Shown: in pieces, positions 45,499 through 53,913 of the stretch
How the letters are laid out: each line of letters starts with the position of its first letter
Position numbering within the stretch: the stretch's first letter is position 1
DNA from: an uncultured Bacilli bacterium
GTDB taxonomy: Bacteria > Bacillota_I > Bacilli_A > ML615J-28 > CAG-313
Reading direction: 5' to 3'
Assembly (NCBI GenBank): GCA_934098295.1
Contig: CAKONV010000010.1
Span: forward strand, 1-63,454
Length of the DNA: 63,454 bases
Notes under the pieces: generated by a model
The model's database searches: none
The model's input: the letters and a program-made list of their open reading frames with translations, nothing else
What the model was told of the DNA's origin: nothing
Position numbers and translations under genes: made by a program

Positions 45499-46923
45499 AT
45501 GAAATATGATGTAATCTTAGTAGGTGCTGGACCTACAGGTATTTTTGCGGCATATGAACTTATGCTGAAAAAACCCGATTTAAAAGTTTTATTAATTGAC
45601 AAAGGTCATAACATCTATAATCGTCATTGTCCTATACATGACAAGAAATTAGATAAATGTCCTGTTGACAAAAATGGCGTAATTGGTTGCAAACCTAGTT
45701 GTTCAATTACATGTGGATTTGGTGGTAGTGGCGCTTACTCAGATGGTAAATTTAATATTACCTCCGAATTTGGTGGATGGATGACTGATTATTTACCCGA
45801 AGAGGAAGTAATTAATCTTATCAAATATGTTGATAATATTAATTTAAAACATGGGGCACCAACTTCTATTACTGACCCTTTTACTAAAAAAGTTTATGAA
45901 ATTGAAAGAAAAGGTATTGCGGTAGGGTTAAAACTACTTCGTAGTGAAGTAAGACACCTTGGTACAGAAGTAAACCTAAAAGTACTAGCTAATATATATG
46001 AAGAAATGAAACCTCATATTGATTATGTATTTGAAAAAGCCGTTAAAGATATAATTGTTGAAGATGGGACTGCTAAAGGTATTATTTTAGAAGATGGAAC
46101 CATTTATAATGCCAATTATATTGTCCTTGGCGTTGGTAGAAATGGATCTGAATGGTTAGCTGATACACTAACTAGATACAATGTTAAATTTCAAAATAAC
46201 CGTGTTGACTTAGGTGTCCGTGTTGAAACCAATGATATTGTTATGGATGAAATTAACAAAAACTTGTATGAAGGAAAATTCATCTATAATACTAGTGTTG
46301 GTACTCAGGTAAGAACTTTTTGTTCTAACCCATCTGGTCATGTAGTAATTGAAAACCATAATGGTGTTGCATTATGTAATGGCCATTCCTATAATGATTC
46401 AAGACTAGGAAGTCATAACACTAATTTTGCGTTACTAGTATCTCAAGAATTTGATCAACCATTTAATGATCCTAATGAATATGCTTACGAAATATCAAAG
46501 TTAGCAAATAAGTTGGCTAACGGAAGTGTAATTGTTCAAAAATATGGTGACATTAAAAAAGGAAGACGCTCAACACCAAAACGAATTTCTGAAGGTTTTG
46601 TTAAACCAACTCTAAAAGAAGCTGTTCCTGGCGATTTAGGACTAGTATTACCTTATAATTTTATGAAGTCATTAATCGAAATGACAGAAGCATTAAATTA
46701 TGTTAGCCCTGGTATCGCAAGTGATCATACATTATTCTATGGTGTAGAAGCAAAATTTTATAGTGATCGTCCAATTGTAAATAAAGAATTTGAAACTAGC
46801 ATCAAAAATCTTTTTGTAGGTGGAGATGGAGCCGGTATTACAAGAGGACTTGCTCAAGCTGGAGCTAATGGAGTAAAAATTGCTCGTGTAATAATAGATA
46901 AAAACAAGGAGAAAAAAGCATGA
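45499..46923 (+). CDS. FAD-dependent oxidoreductase, COG2509-type
   Basis: 474 residues. N-terminal dinucleotide-binding motif VGAGPTGIFAAYELM (7-21) with LLIDKG as the second strand, a Cys-rich segment CPIHDKKLDKCPVDKNG-type at 44-73 (C44, C53, C63, C67, C71), GGSGAYSDGKFN as part of the FAD-binding site, and a C-terminal FAD motif NLFVGGDGAGITRGLAQAG. The family is annotated 'FAD-dependent dehydrogenase'; substrate unproven. GGAGG ribosome site. Its stop overlaps the hpt start (ATGA). Confidence 0.9.
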   Translation: MKYDVILVGAGPTGIFAAYELMLKKPDLKVLLIDKGHNIYNRHCPIHDKKLDKCPVDKNGVIGCKPSCSITCGFGGSGAYSDGKFNITSEFGGWMTDYLPEEEVINLIKYVDNINLKHGAPTSITDPFTKKVYEIERKGIAVGLKLLRSEVRHLGTEVNLKVLANIYEEMKPHIDYVFEKAVKDIIVEDGTAKGIILEDGTIYNANYIVLGVGRNGSEWLADTLTRYNVKFQNNRVDLGVRVETNDIVMDEINKNLYEGKFIYNTSVGTQVRTFCSNPSGHVVIENHNGVALCNGHSYNDSRLGSHNTNFALLVSQEFDQPFNDPNEYAYEISKLANKLANGSVIVQKYGDIKKGRRSTPKRISEGFVKPTLKEAVPGDLGLVLPYNFMKSLIEMTEALNYVSPGIASDHTLFYGVEAKFYSDRPIVNKEFETSIKNLFVGGDGAGITRGLAQAGANGVKIARVIIDKNKEKKA

Positions 46924-47468
46924 ACTTAAACGACAACATTAAAAAAATTCTTGTTACACAAGAAGAAATTGAAAAACGATGTATTGAACTAGCCAAAGAA
47001 TTAGATAAGGACTATTGTGATAAAAAACCTCTTATTCTATCTCTATTAAAAGGAAGTATGCCTTTTACTGTAGAACTAACTAAATATATGACTATTCCTC
47101 TAGATTATGACTATATGAGAGCTTCTAGCTATCATGGCGGAACTGTTTCATGTGGAAATGTTGCTGTAAGCATTATGCCTTCAACTAATCTTCAAGGTCG
47201 TAATATTTTAATAATTGAAGACATCATTGATACTGGAACAACATTAAGTACTGTTGTTAAAATTCTTGAAGAGTTACATCCAGCTTCAATTGAAATAGCC
47301 ACTCTTTTAGACAAACCTTCACGTAGAATCGTTGCTGATATTAAACCAAAATATGTTGGTTTTGTTATTCCTGATGAATTTGTCGTTGGTTTTGGATTAG
47401 ACTATGATGAATTATATCGCCAATTACCTTATGTTGGTGTATTAAAAGAGGAAGTTTATAAAAAATAA
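46920..47468 (+). CDS. hpt: Hypoxanthine phosphoribosyltransferase
   Basis: 182 residues, the normal size for bacterial HPRT. PRPP-binding motif LIIEDIIDTGTTLSTV near 100-115, LKGSMPFTVEL near 43-53 (PPi loop), DYMRASSYHGG and the C-terminal FVVGFGLDYDELYRQLPYVG with the purine-binding aspartate. It salvages hypoxanthine and guanine to IMP and GMP. Translationally coupled to the FAD protein. Confidence 0.97.
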   Translation: MNLNDNIKKILVTQEEIEKRCIELAKELDKDYCDKKPLILSLLKGSMPFTVELTKYMTIPLDYDYMRASSYHGGTVSCGNVAVSIMPSTNLQGRNILIIEDIIDTGTTLSTVVKILEELHPASIEIATLLDKPSRRIVADIKPKYVGFVIPDEFVVGFGLDYDELYRQLPYVGVLKEEVYKK

Positions 47469-47499
47469 TTATAACTATTATTTTATAAATATTAATTTT

Positions 47500-47522
47500 G
47501 AGGGTATTTACCCTCTTTTTTA
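47500..47522 (+). terminator. Terminator of the FAD protein/hpt operon
   Basis: 7-bp stem GAGGGTA / TACCCTC, 2-base loop, followed by six U residues. Confidence 0.88.
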
Positions 47523-47582
47523 TATATTAAATTATAAAAAGTGATGAAGATATTTTTATAAAAAAATTTAATAAATCGTCCA

Positions 47583-47617
47583 ACAAAAAAAGACATGTCA
47601 ATTTTTTGACATGTCTT
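47583..47617 (-). terminator. Terminator after the HTH regulator gene
   Basis: 12-bp stem AAGACATGTCAA / TTGACATGTCTT followed by seven U residues on the minus strand, just past the stop at 47619. Confidence 0.9.
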
Positions 47618-47618
47618 A

Positions 47619-48143
47619 CTAATCGCTTTTAGAGAAGAATAATTCTTTTTTTTGCTTTAATCTTAGTTTCTCCTTCTTTAAAATCTCATATTGTTCTTTT
47701 AAAGTTCTTTTGTCTAAACTAGGATTTATCTTAAATTCTTCCCAGTCAAAGTCTCTAAATCCATATGGATTATCCAAATCATATAATAATTCTAAAGTTA
47801 ATTCTGTTCCATTATTATTTCTTTGTGGACCAATATATTTAATTATATTTCTTCTTTGTGATCCTTGTGTAAAATTAGGTATTACTTCTATTAAGTTATT
47901 ATTTTGTAATGTTTTAATATCTTTTTGGATAGTTCTTTTACTTACACAAAGTTTATTTGATAAATATAATAAATCAATTGGTTCATTGTTATATTCAATT
48001 ATATAGTTTAATATTATTTCTTGTCTTTCTTTGATTGTTGGTTTTCTGTATTCATATACTGTATATCCTAGTGTTTTATAATAACTTTCGATTATTACTA
48101 TACCATATTTACGATAGTTTTCACCTTCATTTGTATATGACAA
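47619..48143 (-). CDS. HTH transcriptional regulator, DeoR/HTH_11-like
   Basis: 174 residues. A winged HTH lies at about 40-90 (RQEIILNYIIEYNNEPIDLL, 'YLSNKLCVSKRTIQKDIKTLQNNNLIEV'); the rest is polar, with a Lys-rich coiled tail. The start is TTG at 48143: GGAGGT lies five bases upstream and no in-frame ATG fits. It is the last gene of a minus-strand group with a GNAT acetyltransferase and a HAD pseudogene. Target genes unknown. Confidence 0.78.
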   Translation of the reverse strand: MSYTNEGENYRKYGIVIIESYYKTLGYTVYEYRKPTIKERQEIILNYIIEYNNEPIDLLYLSNKLCVSKRTIQKDIKTLQNNNLIEVIPNFTQGSQRRNIIKYIGPQRNNNGTELTLELLYDLDNPYGFRDFDWEEFKINPSLDKRTLKEQYEILKKEKLRLKQKKELFFSKSD

Positions 48144-48159
48144 TGTTTACCTCCAAGTT

Positions 48160-48660
48160 TTAACAAATTTTATATCTATTTATCTTTAGACCAAATTTTT
48201 CTATTTGGTTTTTTAATATTCCACCATTTGCAAGTATAGTTTTATTAGATGCAATATTATCATCTTCACACATTATTAAGATTTCATCATATCTGTCTTT
48301 ATATAACTCTAATATTAATCTTAATGCTTCTCTTGCATAACCTTTTCTTCTTGCACTTGGTTTAATACTATATCCAATATGACCACCAAATTCTTCTAAG
48401 TCTTTTGTTAAATAATGACGAATACATATTGTTCCTACTACTTCTTCATCAGATAATACTAAATAATATGTTGATGGAACTAATTTTTCATTTTTACCAT
48501 GTTCAATATCATTAATACTTTTTAACCATTCATTTAAATCATCATATTTATCTACTGAACCTGATCCTTGAATACGTGGTTCATTATTATTTATAAAATC
48601 TTGTTTTAATTTTAATACTTGACTAAAATGTTCTTCTGATGGTCTAACTAATCTAATCAT
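48160..48660 (-). CDS. GNAT-family N-acetyltransferase
   Basis: 166 residues with the GNAT fold: VVGTICIRHYL (beta strands 2-4) and the acetyl-CoA loop IGYSIKPSARRKGYAREALR near 95-115, then ILIMCEDDNIASNKTILANG as motif B. Such proteins acetylate small amines, antibiotics or protein N-termini; the substrate is not apparent. GGAGGAAT ribosome site inside the end of the HAD pseudogene (2-bp gap). Confidence 0.9.
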   Translation of the reverse strand: MIRLVRPSEEHFSQVLKLKQDFINNNEPRIQGSGSVDKYDDLNEWLKSINDIEHGKNEKLVPSTYYLVLSDEEVVGTICIRHYLTKDLEEFGGHIGYSIKPSARRKGYAREALRLILELYKDRYDEILIMCEDDNIASNKTILANGGILKNQIEKFGLKINRYKIC

Positions 48661-48662
48661 AA

Positions 48663-49334
48663 TTATTCCTCCAACTTTTCAACAAAGTTAATTATTTCCC
48701 ATTCTTTCTTTTCTTTTATGTTTCTATCAATTAAAAATGATGTAAATCCTTGTAATCTTGCACCATCAGCTTCTGGTTTGTAATCATCTACATATAAACT
48801 TTCTTCTGCTTTAACACCAACTGAATCAAGTGCAGCATTAAATATAATCGGACTAGGTTTTCCTGCACCAACTAATGACGATGCAATAAAAGAGTCAAAG
48901 TATTTATCTATTTCTAATTGTTCTAATGAATATTGTAATGATGAAGATGTATCTGAAATGACTGCTATTTTAAATCCTTTATTTTTAAAGTATTCTAATA
49001 CTTCTATAGTTTCAATATATAATGCTCTATCACCATTACACCATAACTCATCAAATAATAGTTTTGATCTTGCTTCTACTTTTTCAGTTACGCCTTCTTC
49101 TATAAGCAAGTATTTATAATATCTTTTAAAGAATTCTTTTTCATCTTCTAAATTTTTATATTTGTATGGTCTATTCTATTTAGCTTTATTAAAAAGCATA
49201 ATCATTTTATTATAAGGAAGTTCGAATGGTTTGCCACGCCACTCTTCAATAATTTTGTTACGCCAATTAACTTTTTCTTAGACGTAATAAGTAAGCGTTC
49301 CATCCCTATCAAAAAATATAGCTTTATATTTCAT
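48663..49334 (-). pseudogene. HAD-family hydrolase with two in-frame nonsense codons
   Basis: One reading frame from ATG at 49334 encodes HAD motif I (MKYKAIFFDRDGTLTYYV). It is cut by TAA at 49280-49278 and by TAG at 49178-49176, then continues open for 165 codons with motif II (AVISDTSSS), motif III Lys in VGAGKPSP and motif IV (YVDDYKPEADGA). No frame change is needed, so two point mutations explain the damage. The 148-residue frame from an internal ATG at about 49109 lacks the catalytic aspartates and should be inactive. When intact it would be a phosphoglycolate-phosphatase-like enzyme of about 223 residues. Confidence 0.88.
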
Positions 49335-49433
49335 TAGAAACCTCCACGTATAAAGAATTTCAATACAAATATTATACCACATTATCTAGAAAAATTCAAA
49401 ATTAATCCATTAAAAACGAAGTTACTATACTCA

Positions 49434-49445
49434 ACCACTGAACTA
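49434..49445 (-). other. tRNA D-arm-like 12-mer
   Basis: TAGTTCAGTGGT on the minus strand is identical to the D-arm start of the tRNA-Thr at 63.3 kb, and GTTC/GAGT could still pair with wobbles. No anticodon or acceptor stem follows. It may be a relic of a tRNA or chance. Confidence 0.3.
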
Positions 49446-49485
49446 AAAAGTGTTGCAAATTTGCTTATTTCATAGGCAGGATAAG

Positions 49486-49575
49486 GAAAATGCAACAAGT
49501 TGCATTTTCGACTGTTGCGACAACTGGGATACCCAGGTTTCGCTCTTGTCCACTAAATGTAAGAAAGAGTGAAAC
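49486..49575. other. Hairpin-dense, relatively GC-rich intergenic island
   Basis: Four hairpins lie end to end: an 11-bp stem with a 2-base loop (49486-49509), GTTG-CGA-CAAC (49514-49524), CTGGG-ATA-CCCAG (49524-49536) and an 11-bp stem with one G-U pair and a 17-base loop (49537-49575). Base composition is clearly richer in G+C than the surroundings. It lies between the HAD pseudogene and the end of the Rhs immunity gene. It could be a structured RNA, the end of a mobile element, or a recombination site; I do not recognise a family. Confidence 0.6.
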
Positions 49576-49618
49576 TGCGTAATACAGCTCCACCCTTAAT
49601 GTTAAAAGTGATGTTTGT

Positions 49619-50152
49619 TTATTTTAATTTGTTATTTTTATATTTCATAAAATTCTTTTTAATTTCTTTAAATTTTTCAAGCTGACTATTAATTCTTTCA
49701 ATTGATCTTGTTTTATAAAGCCAACCATAATATACCTTTATATTTCCAATGTTTTTCATATAAAACACTATATTAAAAACTTTTCCATTATTATAAACAT
49801 ATTTAGAAGGCATGTTAACTTGATCATATGTATCAACAAATTTTTGTGTAAGATTTCCTTTTTTAGTCTTGTTTATTTCTTCCAAACTAAAATATTTAAC
49901 ATCTTTCATGTTAATTGATTTAATCATCATCCCCTTAATTATAATTATTTTTTCTTTTTTAAAATTAAAGTGAATTCCCTCATTAAATGTAAATATAGTA
50001 GCTAAAACAGTAATAAACAACACAAATAATGTAGCAACAAACACTTCAATTACTTTTATTACGCATATTGATAATATTAAAATGCACAAGCTTATAAATA
50101 ACCATAATATTGAAACAATTCTTTTGTCATCAAACTTGAAAAAATCTTTCAT
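49619..50152 (-). CDS. Two-helix membrane protein, candidate immunity protein of the Rhs fragment
   Basis: 177 residues: two adjacent transmembrane helices (about 12-33 and 35-55), then a beta-rich cytoplasmic part (IHFNFKKEKIIIIKGMMIKS) with the look of a PH-like domain, and a lysine-rich tail. It begins one base after the Rhs stop, with AGGAGA inside the rhs coding end. Small membrane proteins directly downstream of Rhs tails are commonly their immunity proteins; that is the basis for this call, which is an inference. Confidence 0.6.
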   Translation of the reverse strand: MKDFFKFDDKRIVSILWLFISLCILILSICVIKVIEVFVATLFVLFITVLATIFTFNEGIHFNFKKEKIIIIKGMMIKSINMKDVKYFSLEEINKTKKGNLTQKFVDTYDQVNMPSKYVYNNGKVFNIVFYMKNIGNIKVYYGWLYKTRSIERINSQLEKFKEIKKNFMKYKNNKLK

Positions 50153-50153
50153 A

Positions 50154-52250
50154 TTAATTTTCTCCTATAAAAATAAATGGAATACCAAATAATAATCCCC
50201 TCACGATTGGTTCTTCAGCAACTACTTTTTTCAAATCATCTATCCAAGTAGTATTTTCTTCAATAAGATACTTAATTCCTGCTAACCCTAACGAAGCAAT
50301 CCAACCCCATCCTTGAATAAATCCAATGGCAAAAATAGTTCCATCAATTAGCGTATCAGTTAAAGAATCAGTTACCCATGTATCACTACCACTATTATAA
50401 TTTGTGTACCAAGTTGTTGCAACATCCATTACAAATAAAGCTCCACCAATAACATTTGCTGCTCTTGAAATATTTTTAGATAACTTCAAAGTTCTAGCTA
50501 TATCGTCTTCACGGCCTCTAATAAAATGTCTTGCTGAATATAAATGGCCACTTTTTCTAGCTAAAGCCTTTGCTTGCTGCATTGATAATGATGTTGGCAT
50601 TAAGACTGTATTTAATAAAGTTTCAGTAAAATTTAAAACATTTTCAGTAGTTGAACCTAAGATACCTATCCATTCTGGATAATGACCACTGTTGTCTTTA
50701 TACATGATTGGATTATTAAAGCAATAACAATATAAATTCAATCCATTGATGCTTTCAGGATTCAAATATTCAACCGAATCAGGACTTATAAATCTACATA
50801 ATTCAGGCGAATAGTAGCGTGAGGATACCCAAAAAAGCTGAGTTTCTTTATCATAATAATATCCTTTATATAAGTAACTATTTATTTCAATTAGTTCTTC
50901 ATCACCATCTATATTTATTACTTTACCCCAGGCATCATATTCATAGCTTACTTTTATAGTTCCATTACTATCTATTATGTTTGTTATGTTTCCTGTGATA
51001 TCTCTTATGTAGAAATATTCTTTTGTGTTATAGTTAAATCCTACTAGTTCTTCATTTTCATTGTGGTGATAGTATATTTCTTTATTCGTTGGTTTTATTT
51101 CTTTTATTATTTTGTTTTCATCTAGAAGGTATTTGTATTCTCCTTCACTTGTTGTTTTACTTATTCTTATTCCTTCACTATTATATTTATAAGTGTTTGT
51201 TCCATATGAGGTTAATCTTTTACCATTCCATGTTAGATTGTTATTTTTATATGTTTTTGGCCTAAACGGATCTTCTTCTAGATAAGTTATTGTTTTTGTT
51301 TCTATTATTTCATTATTTGTATTTACTTTGTTTATACTTAAAAGTTGACTACTATTTGTTGTTGAATAGTTATAAATTTCTTTTGATATAATTTCATCAC
51401 TTATATTATACTCTATTTTTTCTAAAATGTCTCCTAATGAGTTGTATTTATATTCATAGTTATATTTAAGAATACTTCCATTATAACATTTTTCTTTTAT
51501 TAGTCTATTGCTGATATCATATTGATAGTTTATACTGTCTTCTATAGTTTCATTTTTTATTTTTACTTTATGAGTGATGTTTCTACTTCTATCATATGAA
51601 TATACTATTTTTTCGCCAGTTGGTAGTATTTCCATACTTGGCATTTGTTTTTCTTCATTATAAATATATTTTTGGTTTAGTTTGATATTTCCTGTGTTTA
51701 TTTCTTTTCCTATTGGTCTTTTTATTTCATCATATTCTGTTAATATACTTAATGGATTTCCATTATTTAGAAGTGTATCTTTTATATTTGGTTGATATGT
51801 TTGGTTATATACAAACATTTCAATGCTACCTATTAGGTTAAAACATGGTTCATTATTTATATAGTTGCATCCTATATATGTTTTTACGTCGGTTATATCA
51901 ATACCATTATTTGTTACTTGATATGTTCTGCTATCATTATCAAGGCTTATTATTAAACTTGTTTCTTTCCATGTTATTGTTAAAGTATGCCATCGTTCAA
52001 GTATAACATTTAATTTTGTATAATAGGTGGTTCCATTGATTGCTAGAGAAAGCTGTTCAGTTATGTTATCTACATATATTAATAATTTATTTGTTCCATT
52101 ATTAGCACTAGGACAAGATATTATTGTTCGATATGGTTGTTCGGTTTCTAAATATTTTTGGTCGCACTTAAATCTTAGACCTATTGTTCCTTCTTTTTCT
52201 AATCCTAAATCATAACTTAACATTGATTTGTTTTTTCCACTTATGCCCAT
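50154..52250 (-). CDS. 5'-truncated Rhs protein: LamG domain, YD core and C-terminal tail
   Basis: 698 residues from the first ATG, but the rhs-like frame extends upstream to 52394, where it meets the duplicated leader. No start codon occurs in that extension before an in-frame TAA. Residues about 15-160 form a LamG-like domain, 190-430 YD repeats, and 430-523 the Rhs core end (LFWVSSRYYSPELCRFISPD, INGLNLYCYCFNNP, and YKDNSG in place of DPxG). The 175-residue tail (524-698) has three hydrophobic stretches (about 594-610, 634-660, 686-697) and may act on membranes. This is the portion missing from the left-hand rhs within this window. The short product could be a non-functional relic or a tail/immunity reservoir. 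Confidence 0.83.
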   Translation of the reverse strand: MGISGKNKSMLSYDLGLEKEGTIGLRFKCDQKYLETEQPYRTIISCPSANNGTNKLLIYVDNITEQLSLAINGTTYYTKLNVILERWHTLTITWKETSLIISLDNDSRTYQVTNNGIDITDVKTYIGCNYINNEPCFNLIGSIEMFVYNQTYQPNIKDTLLNNGNPLSILTEYDEIKRPIGKEINTGNIKLNQKYIYNEEKQMPSMEILPTGEKIVYSYDRSRNITHKVKIKNETIEDSINYQYDISNRLIKEKCYNGSILKYNYEYKYNSLGDILEKIEYNISDEIISKEIYNYSTTNSSQLLSINKVNTNNEIIETKTITYLEEDPFRPKTYKNNNLTWNGKRLTSYGTNTYKYNSEGIRISKTTSEGEYKYLLDENKIIKEIKPTNKEIYYHHNENEELVGFNYNTKEYFYIRDITGNITNIIDSNGTIKVSYEYDAWGKVINIDGDEELIEINSYLYKGYYYDKETQLFWVSSRYYSPELCRFISPDSVEYLNPESINGLNLYCYCFNNPIMYKDNSGHYPEWIGILGSTTENVLNFTETLLNTVLMPTSLSMQQAKALARKSGHLYSARHFIRGREDDIARTLKLSKNISRAANVIGGALFVMDVATTWYTNYNSGSDTWVTDSLTDTLIDGTIFAIGFIQGWGWIASLGLAGIKYLIEENTTWIDDLKKVVAEEPIVRGLLFGIPFIFIGEN

Positions 52251-52317
52251 TTCTTCATTATAACTTGCGTAAGTATGTCTTGATGTATAATTATTATCTA
52301 TGTTTGATTTCTTTTTG

Positions 52318-52394
52318 TCAAGTTTAAATATTTTCGTTTTACCTGTTTTAAATGAGGAATCGCCATATGTATATTCTATTGGTTTTAATCCTTT
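52318..52394. repeat. Direct repeat A, right copy
   Basis: Identical over 77 bases to window positions 1-77, in the same orientation. It continues leftwards in the Rhs frame, so the true repeat may be longer than the window allows one to see. Confidence 0.97.
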
Positions 52395-52547
52395 CCTAAC
52401 TACCTTTAAAAATAAAAAAACTTCTAAGAGATTTATCTTAGAAGTTATGTTAGTTATCTTTATTTTTTAAAACAATCACCCTAAGAATATATCTAATCAT
52501 ATTCTATCAATTGTTAAAGGTTATTGTCAAGAAAAGAGATAATTTAT
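52389..52547. repeat. Direct repeat B, right copy (leader with promoter and terminator)
   Basis: 157 of 159 bases equal 6515-6673. It shares TCCTTT (52389-52394) with repeat A. It carries the TTGACA-18-TAGAAT promoter (52530-52501) and the leader hairpin (52421-52444), which here lead directly into the Rhs fragment and also follow the DUF2232-type gene. Confidence 0.95.
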
Positions 52548-52550
52548 TGT

Positions 52551-53453
52551 TTATTTCCAACTAATTAAATTTAATACTAAGGCATATATAATGGAAATAG
52601 GAAATAGAATCAAACTTAAGATAGTTAAGATAACCATTATTCCTGTTTTCATTCTTAAATTTTTTAATCTTAAATACATTGTAAACTGATATAATAAGTA
52701 GAAACTAAGAATTGACAATAATGACATTACTAATATTAATATAATTTTAATAATAATGTTTCCACTTAAAGCAGCATTAGTTAAGAAGAAAACAGCCACT
52801 AGCAACAATACATATACTAAAGTTACAAAAGGATTATATGTTAGAAAAACCTTATAACTAGGTTTATAATCTGATATTAGTTTTAATCTTATAACGATAA
52901 TATTAAATAGCATATATATCAAGATCATTTTAATTACCGAATCTAATATTAAAACAACAATTGATGTAATGCTTATGATTTGTTTTATTGTGTTGGCATC
53001 AATAACGATAAAGGAATTAATTATTTTTGTAACTAATTCAATATCTTGTTCCCAATATGATGTTTGGGTGATTAATTCGTATGCATATACACTTAAGAAA
53101 TCAGCAGCTAAACAAACAGCAAATATTACTATATAATTTACTATTTTATTCTTACTATTTATTTCTAATAAACCAAATAATAAACCAATTATTAGATTGG
53201 GTATTATTAATAGTAATACAAAGGTTATATTGGCAAAAAGAAAACTAATAAAAATGGAAGCAAGAAAAACAAGTAATCCATATTTAAATTTATTTCTAGC
53301 GGTATAGATTGCTAGAGGAATAGGGTATAAATAGTAAATAAAACTATCAGTTCCCGTAATTAGATATCTTGTTAATATTGCAAGGAGACCATAAGCAGCA
53401 GTGTATAAAGCACCTTCTGTTAACATTCTAATTGATGTTTGCTTGTTTTTCAT
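52551..53453 (-). CDS. DUF2232/YybS-like multi-pass membrane protein
   Basis: About 300 residues with eight or so transmembrane helices. The start MKNKQTSIRMLTEGALYTAA, then IFISFLFANITF and a C-terminal half with a second cluster of helices, fits the YybS (DUF2232) family of Bacilli, of unknown transport or S-component-like function. I choose ATG at 53453, inside the CBS gene end (AGGTG upstream), over a GTG or ATG at 53531 that would overlap that gene by 100 bases. Confidence 0.78.
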   Translation of the reverse strand: MKNKQTSIRMLTEGALYTAAYGLLAILTRYLITGTDSFIYYLYPIPLAIYTARNKFKYGLLVFLASIFISFLFANITFVLLLIIPNLIIGLLFGLLEINSKNKIVNYIVIFAVCLAADFLSVYAYELITQTSYWEQDIELVTKIINSFIVIDANTIKQIISITSIVVLILDSVIKMILIYMLFNIIVIRLKLISDYKPSYKVFLTYNPFVTLVYVLLLVAVFFLTNAALSGNIIIKIILILVMSLLSILSFYLLYQFTMYLRLKNLRMKTGIMVILTILSLILFPISIIYALVLNLISWK

Positions 53454-53856
53454 AATGCACCTGTTGTTTATAAAAATAATTGATAATATCTTGTCTAGTA
53501 ATAATACCAATAAACATATTTCGATCATCAATTACTGGAATAAAATTTTCTTTTGTAGATATATTTATCAAGTTTGACATATCTTCATCAATACGGATTG
53601 GTAAGTTATCTCGATATCTTTTAATATCGCTAATTCCTATTTTTTCCGCATCATATATATTAAAGTTACCTTTATTCTTTATATACCATAAGATATCACC
53701 CTCTGAGATGGTTCCAACATACTCTCCAGTTTTTTTTAAAACTGGTATAGCTGAATATCTATAATGTTCCATTACTTCTAATGTTTGTCTTAGCGTTGAT
53801 GAATCATATATGGTTACTACACTAGCTTTAGGTTTTAAGAAAAATAATATATTCAT
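53428..53856 (-). CDS. CBS-domain-pair protein
   Basis: 142 residues made of two CBS domains: about 10-65 (TLRQTLEVMEHYRYSAIPVL, GEYVGTISEGDILWYI) and 70-130 (NFIPVIDDRNMFIGIITRQDI). Such pairs bind adenine nucleotides such as AMP, ATP or cyclic-di-AMP and regulate partners. It overlaps the DUF2232-like gene by 26 bp, suggesting that it controls that membrane protein. Confidence 0.92.
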   Translation of the reverse strand: MNILFFLKPKASVVTIYDSSTLRQTLEVMEHYRYSAIPVLKKTGEYVGTISEGDILWYIKNKGNFNIYDAEKIGISDIKRYRDNLPIRIDEDMSNLINISTKENFIPVIDDRNMFIGIITRQDIINYFYKQQVHYEKQANIN

Positions 53857-53913
53857 TTTATCTCCTTAATCATCATTTTATATTGATGCTTTATTTTATC
53901 AAAAATACTTTAA

